Numbered from the stretch's first letter, positions 28,663 to 37,153 are shown. The stretch is 64,000 bases of DNA from Kutzneria sp044547355 (GCF_044547355.1 NZ_JBIUAG010000015.1:124001-188000), one strand, 5' to 3'. The notes: generated by a model not told the origin, from the letters alone. Translations and numbers: made by a program.

Positions 28663-28730
28663 ACTGGTGGCTGAGTTGGATAACCCGTCAGGAAGAATTT
28701 CAACACAGCCGGCCGAATGGAAGCTTTCGA

Positions 28731-29186
28731 ATGACGATGCGGTTCACTCCAGGGGCGTTGCTTGCTCTTCCGATGCAGGCGGGCAGGCGTGCATACGGTC
28801 TGATGCTCGACACTCGACCGTACTTGGCATTCTATGACGACAGCTCGATCGAGGTTGATGTCAAGGGATCGCCTTTGAGGGGGCCCCTGTTTGTTGTGGC
28901 TACCCATAAGCTGGCATACTCAACGGGGCGTTGGGGCTCAATCCTGTACCGGATTGAGAGAGAGATTCTTCCGGCGGTTCCGTTCTTCTTTCGGCAGGAT
29001 GTAGTTAATCCGCAGGATTGTGTACTCGCTGACAGCCAAGGAAACACTCGTGCAGTCAGTCCTGAGGAATGCGTTGGTGTTGAGCGAAGTGCGGTGTGGT
29101 CGGCCGGGCATATAGAAAGCAGAATCGAAGACCATTACTTGGGCCGTCCAAACCGATTTACGGAGTCGATGAGGGTTAAGCTCTAG
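28731..29186 (+). CDS. Imm26-type immunity protein for the main toxin tip
   Basis: 151 residues. The start MRFTPGALLALPMQAGRRAYGLML and the following PYLAFYDDSS match the immunity protein 26 family pattern (an F-x-x-G, then G-x-x-A-x-G, then FYD). Its position 68 bp after the toxin stop supports a cognate immunity role. ATG 28731 is used; ATG 28737 is an alternative. Base composition is more AT-rich than the RHS shell, as is usual for tip/immunity pairs acquired by transfer. Confidence 0.75.
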   Translation: MTMRFTPGALLALPMQAGRRAYGLMLDTRPYLAFYDDSSIEVDVKGSPLRGPLFVVATHKLAYSTGRWGSILYRIEREILPAVPFFFRQDVVNPQDCVLADSQGNTRAVSPEECVGVERSAVWSAGHIESRIEDHYLGRPNRFTESMRVKL

Positions 29187-29504
29187 CCGTCGAGAATGGC
29201 AATAGGCGGGTGTGGCGGGTGATTGGGTGATGCTATTTCTATCCTGTTGGTTACGCTTTCCGGTCCCGGTTGCCTTCCTGTTTGTGGGGCGAGGGGACCT
29301 GTGGTTGGTATGTGTGGCCTGGGTGGACGTTTGTCGAAGGGTTGGCCCTTTCTTTTTGTAGTTTTCGCGCGTGCGATGTCTAGGTTTGCACCCTCCGCTC
29401 CGTTTATTGGCAACTGTGAGCTGAATAGTCGAGCGCCTGAGAACAATGATGTCCACACCTTTAGAAAAAAATCTGTCGATACATCGAGCGTTATTCGCGA
29501 AGGG
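29187..29504. other. AT-richer intergenic stretch, no gene seen
   Basis: Open frames here lack ribosome sites, family-like patterns or conserved codon bias. The stretch is less GC-rich than the flanks and holds an A7 run (near 29465). It probably represents eroded accessory DNA between the Imm26 gene and the IS remnant. Confidence 0.5.
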
Positions 29505-30106
29505 TTACCAACCAAGTCGGTAGAACTCAAGCGCTACAACGATCTGGAGCGCAGCTGGAAGCTCGGCGAGACGTCCTCGATACCCGGTGGCGAGGATCTT
29601 CCAGTTCTTGAGATGTCCAATGCATCGCTCGACGGCGGATCGTATCGAGGAGACTGTCTTGTTGTTGGCCTTTTGCCGACGGAGAGTTCGCCGCCACGTG
29701 GCTTTTTCGTGGGCGTGATCGCATGAGTTCCTTGATAAGCCGAGTCGGCGATGACCGGAGTGTCGACCAGGACCTCCTCCCATCCGCACTCGGTGAACGC
29801 TTTGCGGTCGTACATGGAGCCCGGCAAGGGAATCGACACTCCCCGCAGGCCGCCGGAGGTGTCCGCGGCGACCTGAATGTTCAGCCCAGCGCGGTGCCGC
29901 TTGCCGGAGTAGTTGTCGTCATGACCAGCGCGGTTGCCAGTCGGGACGTCGGTGCCGTCAACCAGGGCGATGCGGCCGCGAATGGCGTCCTTGAGGTCGG
30001 GAACGTGAAGGCAGAGAGCTTCTCCAATAAGGGGCAGGATGCCACGGTAGACCCTGGAGACGGGCAGTTCAAGGAAATCTTTCCTGGAATTGAGGTGAAT
30101 GTTCAA
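29505..30106 (-). mobile_element. IS5-type (DDE_Tnp_4) transposase remnant, truncated and frameshifted
   Basis: Read on the minus strand, one frame (30106 down to about 29670) encodes the catalytic core: ALVDGTDVPTGNRAG (first Asp), a Gly/His-rich KRHRAGLNIQV and VIADSAYQGTHAITPTKKP (second Asp). The rest of the protein, including the catalytic-Glu region ERCIGHLKNWKILATGYRG, continues in another frame ending at 29505, so at least one frameshift lies near 29665-29690. The N-terminal about 80 residues with the helix-turn-helix are missing, and I found no terminal inverted repeats. Non-functional. It marks the locus as a target of insertion. Confidence 0.85.
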
Positions 30107-30551
30107 TGGGGCTAGGTGTGGAGCGTGTGCGCGAGCTTGCCGTCAGGCTTGTGCGCGAGTGCGGCGACGATGCTGTCGTAGGTCTCTCGCCTGCGGAGAT
30201 CGTAGAAGTGGCAACAGCCTTGGGGGTGTATGAACTGCCGTCCAGCTATGTTGTGTTCCTTGGACTTATGGGTAAGCGTGCAGGGCAAGTTCTTGCGGGA
30301 ATGGATATGTTCTACCCTCGATTGCTAAAAGTGAAGGAGTATGCGCAAGAACTCTTCGAGGAAGCGGGCAAGGTGGACCTTTTGTCGGATGGTGCCATTG
30401 TTTTTGCTCTACATCAGGGGTATCGGGCCTACTGGTTCGCGGATAATTCCGAAGATCCGCAAGTTTTTAGTTTCAAGAGGGTGATGAGTCGGCGAGTCGA
30501 CACTGGGACTCGTTTACCTCCTTCTTGCTCGCTGAGGCCGAAGTTCGGTGA
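30106..30551 (+). pseudogene. SMI1/KNR4 (SUKH)-like immunity gene with 3' frameshift
   Basis: The ATG 30106 frame gives a SUKH-like protein: LSPAEIVEVATALGVYELPSSY at the N-terminus and GAIVFALHQGYRAYWFAD in the middle. As written, the frame turns at about 30471-30476 into an unrelated tail ending at 30564. One base removed from the frame there restores FQEGDESASRHWDSFTSFLL and a stop at 30549-30551, a canonical SUKH C-terminus. The restored stop overlaps the next gene by GTGA, supporting the reconstruction. It may be a mutation or a sequencing error. No toxin precedes it; the IS remnant may have replaced it. Confidence 0.75.
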
Positions 30552-31048
30552 AGCCGGTTGTTGATCCACAGTCCGCTCGAGATGATCTCAGCGTAGTTCA
30601 CATACGACTCAACAGGGAGGGTGATTGGCCTCCTTTTGGAACGGAAGAGGTGTCGGCCGAACAGATTGCTGAGCATGAATTTCGACTGACATCCGCCCCG
30701 GTCTTTGCGAAACGTCTTGCGGTGGGTGACGTGGTGCGCGTCGTGCACTACGGCCCCTCTCGGGATCCTTGGATCGAGGAGGTCTTGGCCTGGAGTGGCA
30801 ACTCGACGATTCGAGTTATCACCTTCGCGTCCGGAGGTAGGGCTGTCGAGGAGGAATTGAGCAAGGGGGTTGAGGCTCTGGGTGGAACGACCTCTCCGTC
30901 GATGCTTGCCGGGCTGTTTGTGGTCAACGTGCCGAAGAGCACCGATTACGGCCGAATGCGGGCCCTCCTCGACGAAGGTGAGGGTCGTGGAGTTTGGGAA
31001 TATGAAGAGGCGGCGATATCGGAACATCATGCGGGTGAACTCGATTAG
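30548..31048 (+). CDS. DUF4265-type putative immunity protein
   Basis: 166 residues from GTG 30548. The pattern VVHIRLNREGDWPPFGTEEVSAEQ, then VFAKRLAVGDVVRVVHYG, then STIRVITF is that of DUF4265 proteins, which recur beside polymorphic toxins. It overlaps the restored stop of the SUKH-like gene by four bases, so the two form an orphan immunity operon without a toxin. AT-richer than the Hint modules. Function as immunity is inferred from family and context. Confidence 0.75.
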   Translation: MKPVVDPQSARDDLSVVHIRLNREGDWPPFGTEEVSAEQIAEHEFRLTSAPVFAKRLAVGDVVRVVHYGPSRDPWIEEVLAWSGNSTIRVITFASGGRAVEEELSKGVEALGGTTSPSMLAGLFVVNVPKSTDYGRMRALLDEGEGRGVWEYEEAAISEHHAGELD

Positions 31049-31116
31049 TTCCGGCGAGCAACGGCCGTATCACCAAGTGTGACCGTGGCGCAGCCCCCTT
31101 ATGGAGCCGTGCCAAG

Positions 31117-31260
31117 GCTGTTCAGGCAGCCGGTGCGAGGAGGACGTCGTTGGCCTTGACCATGAGGTAGCGGTGGTTGTAATCGATCAGCAGGTACTGG
31201 CCGGCACCGGTGACCGGCCGCGCCTGTGGGGTCGAAGCGGGCGAAGTAGTTGCTGGCCTG
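31117..31260 (-). pseudogene. 3' remnant of an unidentified minus-strand gene
   Basis: The minus strand encodes about 45 in-frame residues ending with a stop at 31123-31125, including GAGQYLLIDYNHRYLMVKAN and a short Pro/Thr linker before it. It looks like the true C-terminus of a protein whose 5' part was replaced at the junction with the Hint cassette near 31262. Family not recognised. Confidence 0.35.
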
Positions 31261-32257
31261 CTCGGTGCCTATCGCCGCCGCCGGCACCCTCGCCCCCGGC
31301 GAATCCGGCGCCGGCTCGGCGGAGGGCGAAGGCGCCGGTGCCAAACCTGCCGAGTCTGAACCGTCAGCCGCTAAGGAAGAGGAAAGCCCGGCCTGCCCCA
31401 TCAAGCACAGCTTCGTCGGCTCCACCGGCGTCCTCATGGCCGACGGCTCCACCAAGCCCATCAGCCAGGTCAAGGTCGGCGACCAGGTCACCAACTCCGT
31501 CCCTGGCGATGCCACACTGCAGACGCACGCCGTGCAGAAGGTGATCGTCACCCAGACCGACCGGGACTTCGTGGACCTGACCGTCAAGAAGCTGTCCACC
31601 GCATTGGGCAAGGCCGCCGCCGGCCTGGCCCTGGCCGTCGCCGCGTTGGTCACCGCCGCCACCCCCGCGTCCGCCGACACCTCCACCCTCACCACCACCT
31701 ACCACCACCCGTTCTTCGACGTCACCCAGTCCGCCTTCGTCGACGCCGTCGACCTCCACCCCGGTGACCGTCTCCAAACCGCCGACGGCGCCCCCGCCGA
31801 AGTCACCTCCGTCCGGGCGTATCACCAGACCGAGACCACTTACGACCTCACTATCAACGGCCGCCACACCTACTACGTCGAAACCAGCGCAACAGCCGTA
31901 CTCGTCCATAACTGCGATGGCACCAATTGGAGCCCAAAGAGCAAGAAAACTTACGGACATGTGTTTGAAGTACATGGCGCGGGGCCGAAAAATTTCAAGG
32001 GGCTGGTGGGACGGGCTGCTGGAACCGGGCAGGAGCAGGGACAGTGGTTGGATAACGAGGCGGCGGCAAGTCTGTTGCAGCAGCATTGGGACCCCGACAA
32101 TCTCGAGCCGAGAGTGATCGATATTCCCGAAGGGCTTGGTCAGGTTATCCGACCGGACGGCAGTACTGCTCCAGCGACGCGCGCGCTAATAGTTCCAAGA
32201 AAGCCTGGTGGGATCTATAAGACAGGTTTTCCAGTAAGCGAAGAATATGAAGGGTAG
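31250..32257 (+). CDS. displaced RHS tip 2: Hint domain plus uncharacterised toxin
   Basis: 335-residue open frame whose first 50 residues are the acidic Gly/Ser/Glu linker seen before the Hint in the main gene. The Hint starts at Cys in ACPIKHSFVGSTGVL and ends VLVHNC. The following about 110 residues (KSKKTYGHVFEVHGAG, then GRAAGTGQEQGQWLDNEAAA, then GLGQVIRPDGS) are a toxin domain I cannot assign; the two His and the GQWLDN-E block are candidate active-site or signature residues. The homology to the main gene begins near 31262. There is no RHS core, signal peptide or obvious ribosome site, so it is probably silent unless recombined. An intact immunity candidate starts two bases later. Confidence 0.75.
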   Translation: MLACSVPIAAAGTLAPGESGAGSAEGEGAGAKPAESEPSAAKEEESPACPIKHSFVGSTGVLMADGSTKPISQVKVGDQVTNSVPGDATLQTHAVQKVIVTQTDRDFVDLTVKKLSTALGKAAAGLALAVAALVTAATPASADTSTLTTTYHHPFFDVTQSAFVDAVDLHPGDRLQTADGAPAEVTSVRAYHQTETTYDLTINGRHTYYVETSATAVLVHNCDGTNWSPKSKKTYGHVFEVHGAGPKNFKGLVGRAAGTGQEQGQWLDNEAAASLLQQHWDPDNLEPRVIDIPEGLGQVIRPDGSTAPATRALIVPRKPGGIYKTGFPVSEEYEG

Positions 32258-32259
32258 CG

Positions 32260-32757
32260 ATGTCGTTCGAGATGGGGATCGATACATCGAAAGTCGAAAG
32301 TTCGTTCGAACCTAGGCTGCTTGAACCCTGGGAAGACCTGGACGATCTGGCATTGCCTTTGTGTGAACTTCTTGATGAAGCCGGCGTAAGATTCTTTGTG
32401 GGCGGATTTGGTGATAGGCGATGGCCTGTTGATGTGCGGTACGACTTGGCAACTATCATCCCACAGTTGCCCGCTGTGATAGATAGCCTTCAGTCTAGGT
32501 TGGAGGCCGAACTAGACTTCTACGAGCAAGGAATTCAGAGGACGGTGATGATCGACTATAGCGGTGATCGGGTGGTCTTGAAGTGTAGTTCGTTTGGAAA
32601 GTGGAAGCCTCTTTGGTTGACGGAAGAGTGTGTTGTCGAAGATTTTCGGGGTATGCTGTCTAGGTTTGTCAACAGACTCTCATTTGCGGTTTCTGTCGCT
32701 GTTCCCTCTCTTTCTTCTGTTGACCCTCTTGAAAGATGGTCAAGCTGGGGAAACTGA
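32260..32757 (+). CDS. putative immunity protein for tip 2
   Basis: 165 residues, ATG 32260, two bases after the tip-2 toxin stop, with GAAGGG upstream (GAAGGGTAG). Soluble, acidic, no signal peptide or membrane span. Contains GVRFFVGGFGDRRWPVDVRYD and a Trp-rich GKWKPLWLTEECV. I do not recognise the family. The role is inferred from tight linkage to the toxin end. Confidence 0.6.
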   Translation: MSFEMGIDTSKVESSFEPRLLEPWEDLDDLALPLCELLDEAGVRFFVGGFGDRRWPVDVRYDLATIIPQLPAVIDSLQSRLEAELDFYEQGIQRTVMIDYSGDRVVLKCSSFGKWKPLWLTEECVVEDFRGMLSRFVNRLSFAVSVAVPSLSSVDPLERWSSWGN

Positions 32758-32784
32758 GGTTTGGCAATTCTTTGGGTTGGCTGG

Positions 32785-33823
32785 CGTCGGGAGCGGTGCC
32801 CTTGGGTAGGGTGAATCTGGCGTTGCCGCAGTGGAATCGGAGTCCGGTGCTGGCACGGAAGCGGCATTGGCGTATAAGCCTTCGGCGGTCAGGTAGGAAG
32901 ATCGGAGCACGGGCTGTGCAACGCACAGCTTCGTCGGTTCCACTGGCGTTCTGATGGCTGACGGCTCCAGCAAGCCCATCAGTCAGGTCCGTGTCGGTGA
33001 CCAGGTCGCCAACTCCGTTCCCGGTGATGCCACACTGCAGACGCACACCGTGCAGAAGGTCATCGTCACCCAGACCGACCGGGACTTCGTGGACCTGACC
33101 GTCAAGAAGCTGTCCACCGCGCTAGGCAAGGCCGCCGCCGGCCTGGCCGCCTCTGCGATTCTCAGCTTCGCCGCCCCCGCGTCCGCCGACACCTCCACGC
33201 TGGCCGCGACCTTCCGCCACCCCTTCTACGACCTCACCCAAGCCGCCTTCGTCGACGCCGTCGACCTCCACCCCGGCGACCGCCTCCAAACCGCCGACGG
33301 CGCCCCCGCCGAAGTCACCTCGATCCGGGCGTATCACCAGACCGAGGTCACCTACGACCTCACCATCAACGGCCTCCACACCTACTACGTCGAGGCCGGG
33401 GACACAGCTGTACTCGTCCATAATGCGAACGCCGATCCCGACGTTGCGTGCCAGCTTCCGCTTTTTGTGTTGAGCGATGGCGAAGGTTCGACTCCGCAGC
33501 AGATCGCGAACAGCTCAGGAGGACCTACAGGAGGCTCGCGTGTGGGTCAGGCTGCTACAGTCAGGAGTTGATTGATCAGGCCGGTGACGGACCGTGTCAG
33601 TGCTGGCGTTGTGGAGAGACATCGCCTAATGCTGATGATATGCACCTGGTCACCGGAATGTTCCTACGTCGCGCGGCGGCAATCTCGATCCGGACAACAT
33701 CTGCCTTAAGGGGCGGCATGTAATCTGAGCGCAAACAATGGTGGTGCCCCTAAAGTGGGAAGATCGTGTGCTGAACATGGCGGTTGTGGCGCGCCGTACG
33801 GAAGATACAAAGGATCTTATTGA
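32785..33823 (+). pseudogene. displaced RHS tip 3: Hint plus HNH nuclease toxin, multiply frameshifted
   Basis: The pretoxin linker starts near 32785 but carries two stops (TAG before GESGVAA and TAG after KPSAVR). The Hint is open from Cys in GCATHSFVGSTG (about 32917) to VLVHNA (about 33426). The toxin part changes frame at about 33560, 33645 and 33708. Joining the frames gives CQCWRCGETSP, GHRNVPTSRGGNLDPDNICL, an AACNLSANNGGAPKVG segment and ...GCGAPYGRYKGSY with a stop at 33821-33823. That is a coherent HNH-type nuclease with C..C, the GHR His and a C-N pair. Each break needs only one base. The reconstructed stop overlaps the immunity start (TGATG). Confidence 0.75.
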
Positions 33824-34269
33824 TGAGCATGAGCGTTAGATTGGCTGCCGGTGTGAAGACGACGGGCGAGATTGCTTACGAGGAGGTGCTGGTCACTGAA
33901 CTTCCTGATGGAAATTATCGTCTTGACTGCACGCCCGGGCTGGTTCTGGGTGTTGCTGCGGGCGACTGCATCGCTATTGACAAGGAGAAGTCCAGCTTTT
34001 CCGTCCACTCTCGCGGAGGGAATCTTGCCATTCAGATCTATGGCCCACGGGATGTTGCCCTGTCTATCAAAAACGACGTGCACGAGCTGGGTGGTAGGCA
34101 CGACGGAGGGGAGAGGAATCTGACAGTTTACACTATTCCTGTGGCGGCAGGTTTTCCCGCTGTGGAAGCTCTATTGAACTCATTGTCATCGAAGGATCCG
34201 CGTATTCAATGGTACTTTGGAAATGTGTATGATGAAAACGATGGGGTTACGCCGCTCAATTGGTGGTAG
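33823..34269 (+). CDS. putative immunity protein for the decayed HNH toxin (DUF4265-like)
   Basis: 148 residues from ATG 33823, overlapping the reconstructed toxin stop by one base. YEEVLVTELPDGNYRLDCTP followed by GLVLGVAAGDCIAID resembles the DUF4265 core. The frame is intact although its toxin is broken in several places, consistent with continued selection for protection. An upstream in-frame start (33784) would lie inside the toxin. Immunity role inferred. Confidence 0.65.
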   Translation: MSMSVRLAAGVKTTGEIAYEEVLVTELPDGNYRLDCTPGLVLGVAAGDCIAIDKEKSSFSVHSRGGNLAIQIYGPRDVALSIKNDVHELGGRHDGGERNLTVYTIPVAAGFPAVEALLNSLSSKDPRIQWYFGNVYDENDGVTPLNWW

Positions 34270-34419
34270 TTAATCGCAAGTGCGATGATTGGAGGTTTGA
34301 ATCGAGGTGTCAGGCGCGGATCTGGCGGGAGGTTGTCGATCGAGTCTTCGTGTACAGTTCTTCACTGGTGCTCCGCATTGTTTAGCTAGGTCGATAGGGT
34401 AAATGAAGATCGGCGGCCG

Positions 34420-35187
34420 GTCGCCAGTTCGGTTCCCGGCGATGCCACACTGCAGACGCACACTGTGCAGAAGGTGATCATCGCCCAGACCGACCGGGAC
34501 TTCGTGGACCCGACCGTCAAGAAGCTGTCCACCACATTGGGCAAGGCCGCCGCCGGCCTCGCCCTGGCCGCCGCTGCGTTGGTCACCGCCGCCGCTCCCG
34601 CCTCCGCCGCTCCCGCGTCCGCCGACACCTCCACCCTCACCACCACCTACCACCACCCGTTCTACGACGTCACCCAGTCCGCCTTCGTCGACGCCGTCGA
34701 CCTGCGTGTCGGTGACCAACTGCAAACCGCCGACGGCACCACCGCCGAAGTCACCTCCATCCGGGCCTATCACCAGACCCAAACCACCTACGACCTCACC
34801 ATCGACGGCCTCCACACCTACTATGTGGCGGCTGGCCTTACGCCGGTGCTGGTGCATAACTGTGGTCTGACGATCACGGATGATAGTTGGCAGCACGTTA
34901 CTGATTTCCACCGTCCCGGTGGTGTTGGTGTGGATGATTCGAAAGGGGTTTTCAATGGCAAGGCCAAAGATGTCAAGAGCCTACTTCGTGAGACCGTCCA
35001 GCGTGGCAGGCCCCAGCAGAACACGCCCGACCCGGTCACCGGCGAAGCTCGTGATGGGACTATCTATGAGTGGGACTTTGGTCGGACAATCGGAAAGCTG
35101 AGTGTGAATGATGGCGGCGCGGATGCAACGGCGATTCGTGTTATTGTGAACCCTGATGGGACGTTGCGTACGGCGCATCCGATCTAG
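34420..35187 (+). CDS. displaced RHS tip 4: truncated Hint plus BECR-like nuclease toxin
   Basis: Homology to the Hint begins abruptly at about 34420 (VASSVPGDATLQTHTVQK), so the N-terminal Cys block is missing; the first possible in-frame start is near 34465. The Hint C-terminus is intact (VLVHNC). The toxin has DDSWQHVTDFHRPGGVGV, GTIYEWDFGRTIG and the ending TAIRVIVNPDGTLRTAHPI. The C-terminal strand pattern with paired His upstream resembles the Barnase-EndoU-ColicinE5-RelE-like ribonuclease superfamily (tentative). Compared with other copies the linker in the Hint carries an extra APASA repeat. Not expressible alone; followed by an immunity gene. Confidence 0.7.
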   Translation, partial: VASSVPGDATLQTHTVQKVIIAQTDRDFVDPTVKKLSTTLGKAAAGLALAAAALVTAAAPASAAPASADTSTLTTTYHHPFYDVTQSAFVDAVDLRVGDQLQTADGTTAEVTSIRAYHQTQTTYDLTIDGLHTYYVAAGLTPVLVHNCGLTITDDSWQHVTDFHRPGGVGVDDSKGVFNGKAKDVKSLLRETVQRGRPQQNTPDPVTGEARDGTIYEWDFGRTIGKLSVNDGGADATAIRVIVNPDGTLRTAHPI

Positions 35188-35195
35188 GAGTAGAA

Positions 35196-35657
35196 TTGAT
35201 AGCGATTGACTTTGAGGTCCTGCCGCTTGATAGGATTGTGTCACCCTTGTGGAAGTTGGATCGTCAAGTGGACTTGGCGACGGTTTCGGGCATGGACCTC
35301 AGGTACGAGTACTTTTGGAGCCGTATCGAATTTGTTGTCGATGAAGTTGATGTCGGAAAGTTCTGGGGTAGTGTTCCCTTGCTTGACATTGCTAGCTCGA
35401 TGAAGTTCCTTGCCGACTCGATTGTCGAAAATGGGAAGGTGTCTGTGGGATTCACAGAAAATCCCACAGTAGTCTCCTTTGTGCACAAAGAAGGCTTTGT
35501 TGAGATACGTGAACCGCATGTTAAAGCGAGCCTTTCTTGTGGGCTTTCTGAACTGATGGCTGCCACTGGCGGGTTTGTTATAAAAGTGACCGAGTGGCTA
35601 GCTGAAGAATATCCGCGCATCACAAAGAACAGCTTCTTTGTGTCGCTGACTTCGTGA
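35196..35657 (+). CDS. putative immunity protein for tip 4
   Basis: 153 residues from TTG 35196, with GGAG at 35187-35190 and only 8 bases after the toxin stop. Soluble, no signal peptide. Contains RYEYFWSRIEFVVDEVDVG and LLDIASSMKFLADSIVENG. AT-richer than the neighbouring Hint modules. Family not assigned with confidence; the immunity role rests on position. Confidence 0.6.
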   Translation: MIAIDFEVLPLDRIVSPLWKLDRQVDLATVSGMDLRYEYFWSRIEFVVDEVDVGKFWGSVPLLDIASSMKFLADSIVENGKVSVGFTENPTVVSFVHKEGFVEIREPHVKASLSCGLSELMAATGGFVIKVTEWLAEEYPRITKNSFFVSLTS

Positions 35658-35725
35658 AGCTTGCCGACTTTTTTTGGAGGAGGCGACCCCTCCTTGGCTG
35701 CTGCCGTGATCGTCAGCTCCGCCGT

Positions 35726-36469
35726 CAGTCGCATACCGTGCAGAAGGTGATCGTCACCCAGACCGACCGGGACTTCGTGGACCTGACCGTCAAGAAGCTG
35801 TCCACCACATTGGGCAAGGCCGCCGCCGGCCTCGCCCTGGCCGCCGCCGCGCTGGTCACCGCCGCCACCCCCGCGTCCGCCGACACCTCCACCCTCACCA
35901 CGACCTACCACCACCCGTTCTACGACGTCACCCAGTCCGCCTTCGTCGACGCCGTCGACCTCCACCCCGGCGACCGCCTCCAAACCGCCGACGGCACCCC
36001 CGCCGAAGTCACCTCGGTCCGCGCCTACCACCAGACCGAGACCACTTACGACCTCACCATCAACGGCCTCCACACGTATTACGTCGAGGCCGGCGATACA
36101 TCCATTCTCGTTCACAATGTCAACACGCGGTACTCGTGCTCGGCCGGCGGCGACGGCGACACCTATTACGGTGATGGAAGCCCTGGACTGTACGAACGCC
36201 CAGCTGGAACTCCTACAAAGGCGCAACGCGATTCGGTTCAAGGAAAGCCCTGTGTCGACTGCAATTCGGTTGATCCGGTGAATGCAATGCATGCGGATCA
36301 CATCGTTCCGCTTGTCGTGGAATGGTATAATAACTTTAAGATCAACCTGACCAAGGCTAAGTCTCTCGACGCTGTTCAGCCTCAATGTAGAGCCTGTTCG
36401 GGTGATCAGGGGAGTAGGATGGCTCAGTATGCCAGGCGGGCCGCAAGAGCATTTGGGTTTATCGATTAA
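35726..36469 (+). CDS. displaced RHS tip 5: truncated Hint plus HNH nuclease toxin
   Basis: Hint homology starts at QSHTVQKVIVTQTD (about 35726) after unrelated sequence; the Cys block is absent. The open frame extends back to GTG 35654, but its first 24 residues are not Hint-like. The Hint ends SILVHNV, so Cys after the Asn is replaced by Val. The toxin contains KPCVDCNSVD, HADHIVPLVVEWY and AVQPQCRACSGDQGSRMAQYARRA: a zinc-supported HNH nuclease with C..C, H.DH and a second C..C pair. The frame is intact, unlike tip 3. Followed 11 bp later by an immunity gene. Confidence 0.78.
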   Translation, partial: QSHTVQKVIVTQTDRDFVDLTVKKLSTTLGKAAAGLALAAAALVTAATPASADTSTLTTTYHHPFYDVTQSAFVDAVDLHPGDRLQTADGTPAEVTSVRAYHQTETTYDLTINGLHTYYVEAGDTSILVHNVNTRYSCSAGGDGDTYYGDGSPGLYERPAGTPTKAQRDSVQGKPCVDCNSVDPVNAMHADHIVPLVVEWYNNFKINLTKAKSLDAVQPQCRACSGDQGSRMAQYARRAARAFGFID

Positions 36470-36480
36470 CCGAGGTGGGT

Positions 36481-36840
36481 ATGTTTAAGAAAAAATCGCC
36501 GAACGGCAGTCAGGCTGCGCTGTGCGCGCGGATGGGGGTTGTTCCCGCTTTCGTTACGCGTGGTGGCAAGCTTGGCGTGTCGCGGGCGACATTGACTGGA
36601 GGGTGGCCGCTCAACGGGGTTCGCGTTCGCGAGGAAGGGGGTGCGAGTGGTTGGTATATCTGGTCTGGTCAGGTGCTCTCGGAGGACCCCTCCTTCTTTA
36701 TTCCTTTGCATGTCGGTCATCTGATTGATGCTCGTCCGGAAGTGGAGGAGTATCTCGGGCTTCCTTCGGGTTGGCGCTTTCTGATAGCTCCTGACCATGA
36801 GGATGTGTGGTTCGATGAGAATGCTCTGGATCCAAGCTGA
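36481..36840 (+). CDS. Imm33-like immunity protein for tip 5
   Basis: 119 residues from ATG 36481 (GTG 36475 adds two residues but sits in the GAGGTGGG ribosome site). The block TGGWPLNGVRVREE, SGWYIWSGQ, DPSFFIPLHVGHL and GWRFLIAPDHEDVWFDE matches the Imm33/DUF2185-like pattern as I recall it. Adjacent to an HNH toxin tip, so a cognate immunity role is likely. Confidence 0.7.
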   Translation: MFKKKSPNGSQAALCARMGVVPAFVTRGGKLGVSRATLTGGWPLNGVRVREEGGASGWYIWSGQVLSEDPSFFIPLHVGHLIDARPEVEEYLGLPSGWRFLIAPDHEDVWFDENALDPS

Positions 36841-37153
36841 GTTGGCGAGCGTTGTTGGGTGCATTTCAACTGGGTGTCGATGGTGTGCGCCCTTGCCTGT
36901 GTATCTTGACAGGTGTTTTCTGTGAATTTGGAGCCGATCTGTATAATCCACTCCGATCCGACACCACGCCTGGCCATGTGTCCGCCTCGATCGGTGAGTT
37001 CCTGCTCCGTGAGCGGGCGGCCGGGAGCCTGCTTTGGGAGTGGGCGGACTCGCAGCCGTCCCGGGCGTCCTAAGATGGTCGTGCCCATTGTCCGGATCTG
37101 ATCAAGACCACCTGGCTGAACGAGGGTATCGCTGAAGGGCTGACCATCAACCC
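36841..37153. other. eroded spacer with a copy of the chitinase upstream segment
   Basis: No convincing gene. Positions 37091-37128 repeat the segment at 40741-40778 upstream of the chitinase (both begin TGTCCGGATCTG, continue AGACCACCTGGCT and then, after a short variable stretch, GGTATCG). The copy includes a dre-like site, TGATCAAGACCA (37099-37110), with two changes from the perfect core. The RHS-core homology of tip 6 starts just after this segment. Confidence 0.6.

Noticed and set aside
29223..29726. 167-codon plus-strand frame in the spacer and over the IS remnant
   Set aside because: Crosses from the spacer into the antisense of the transposase; no ribosome site and no conserved pattern.
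36852..37073. Short plus-strand frame in the spacer before tip 6
   Set aside because: No ribosome site, no homology recognised; probably eroded sequence.
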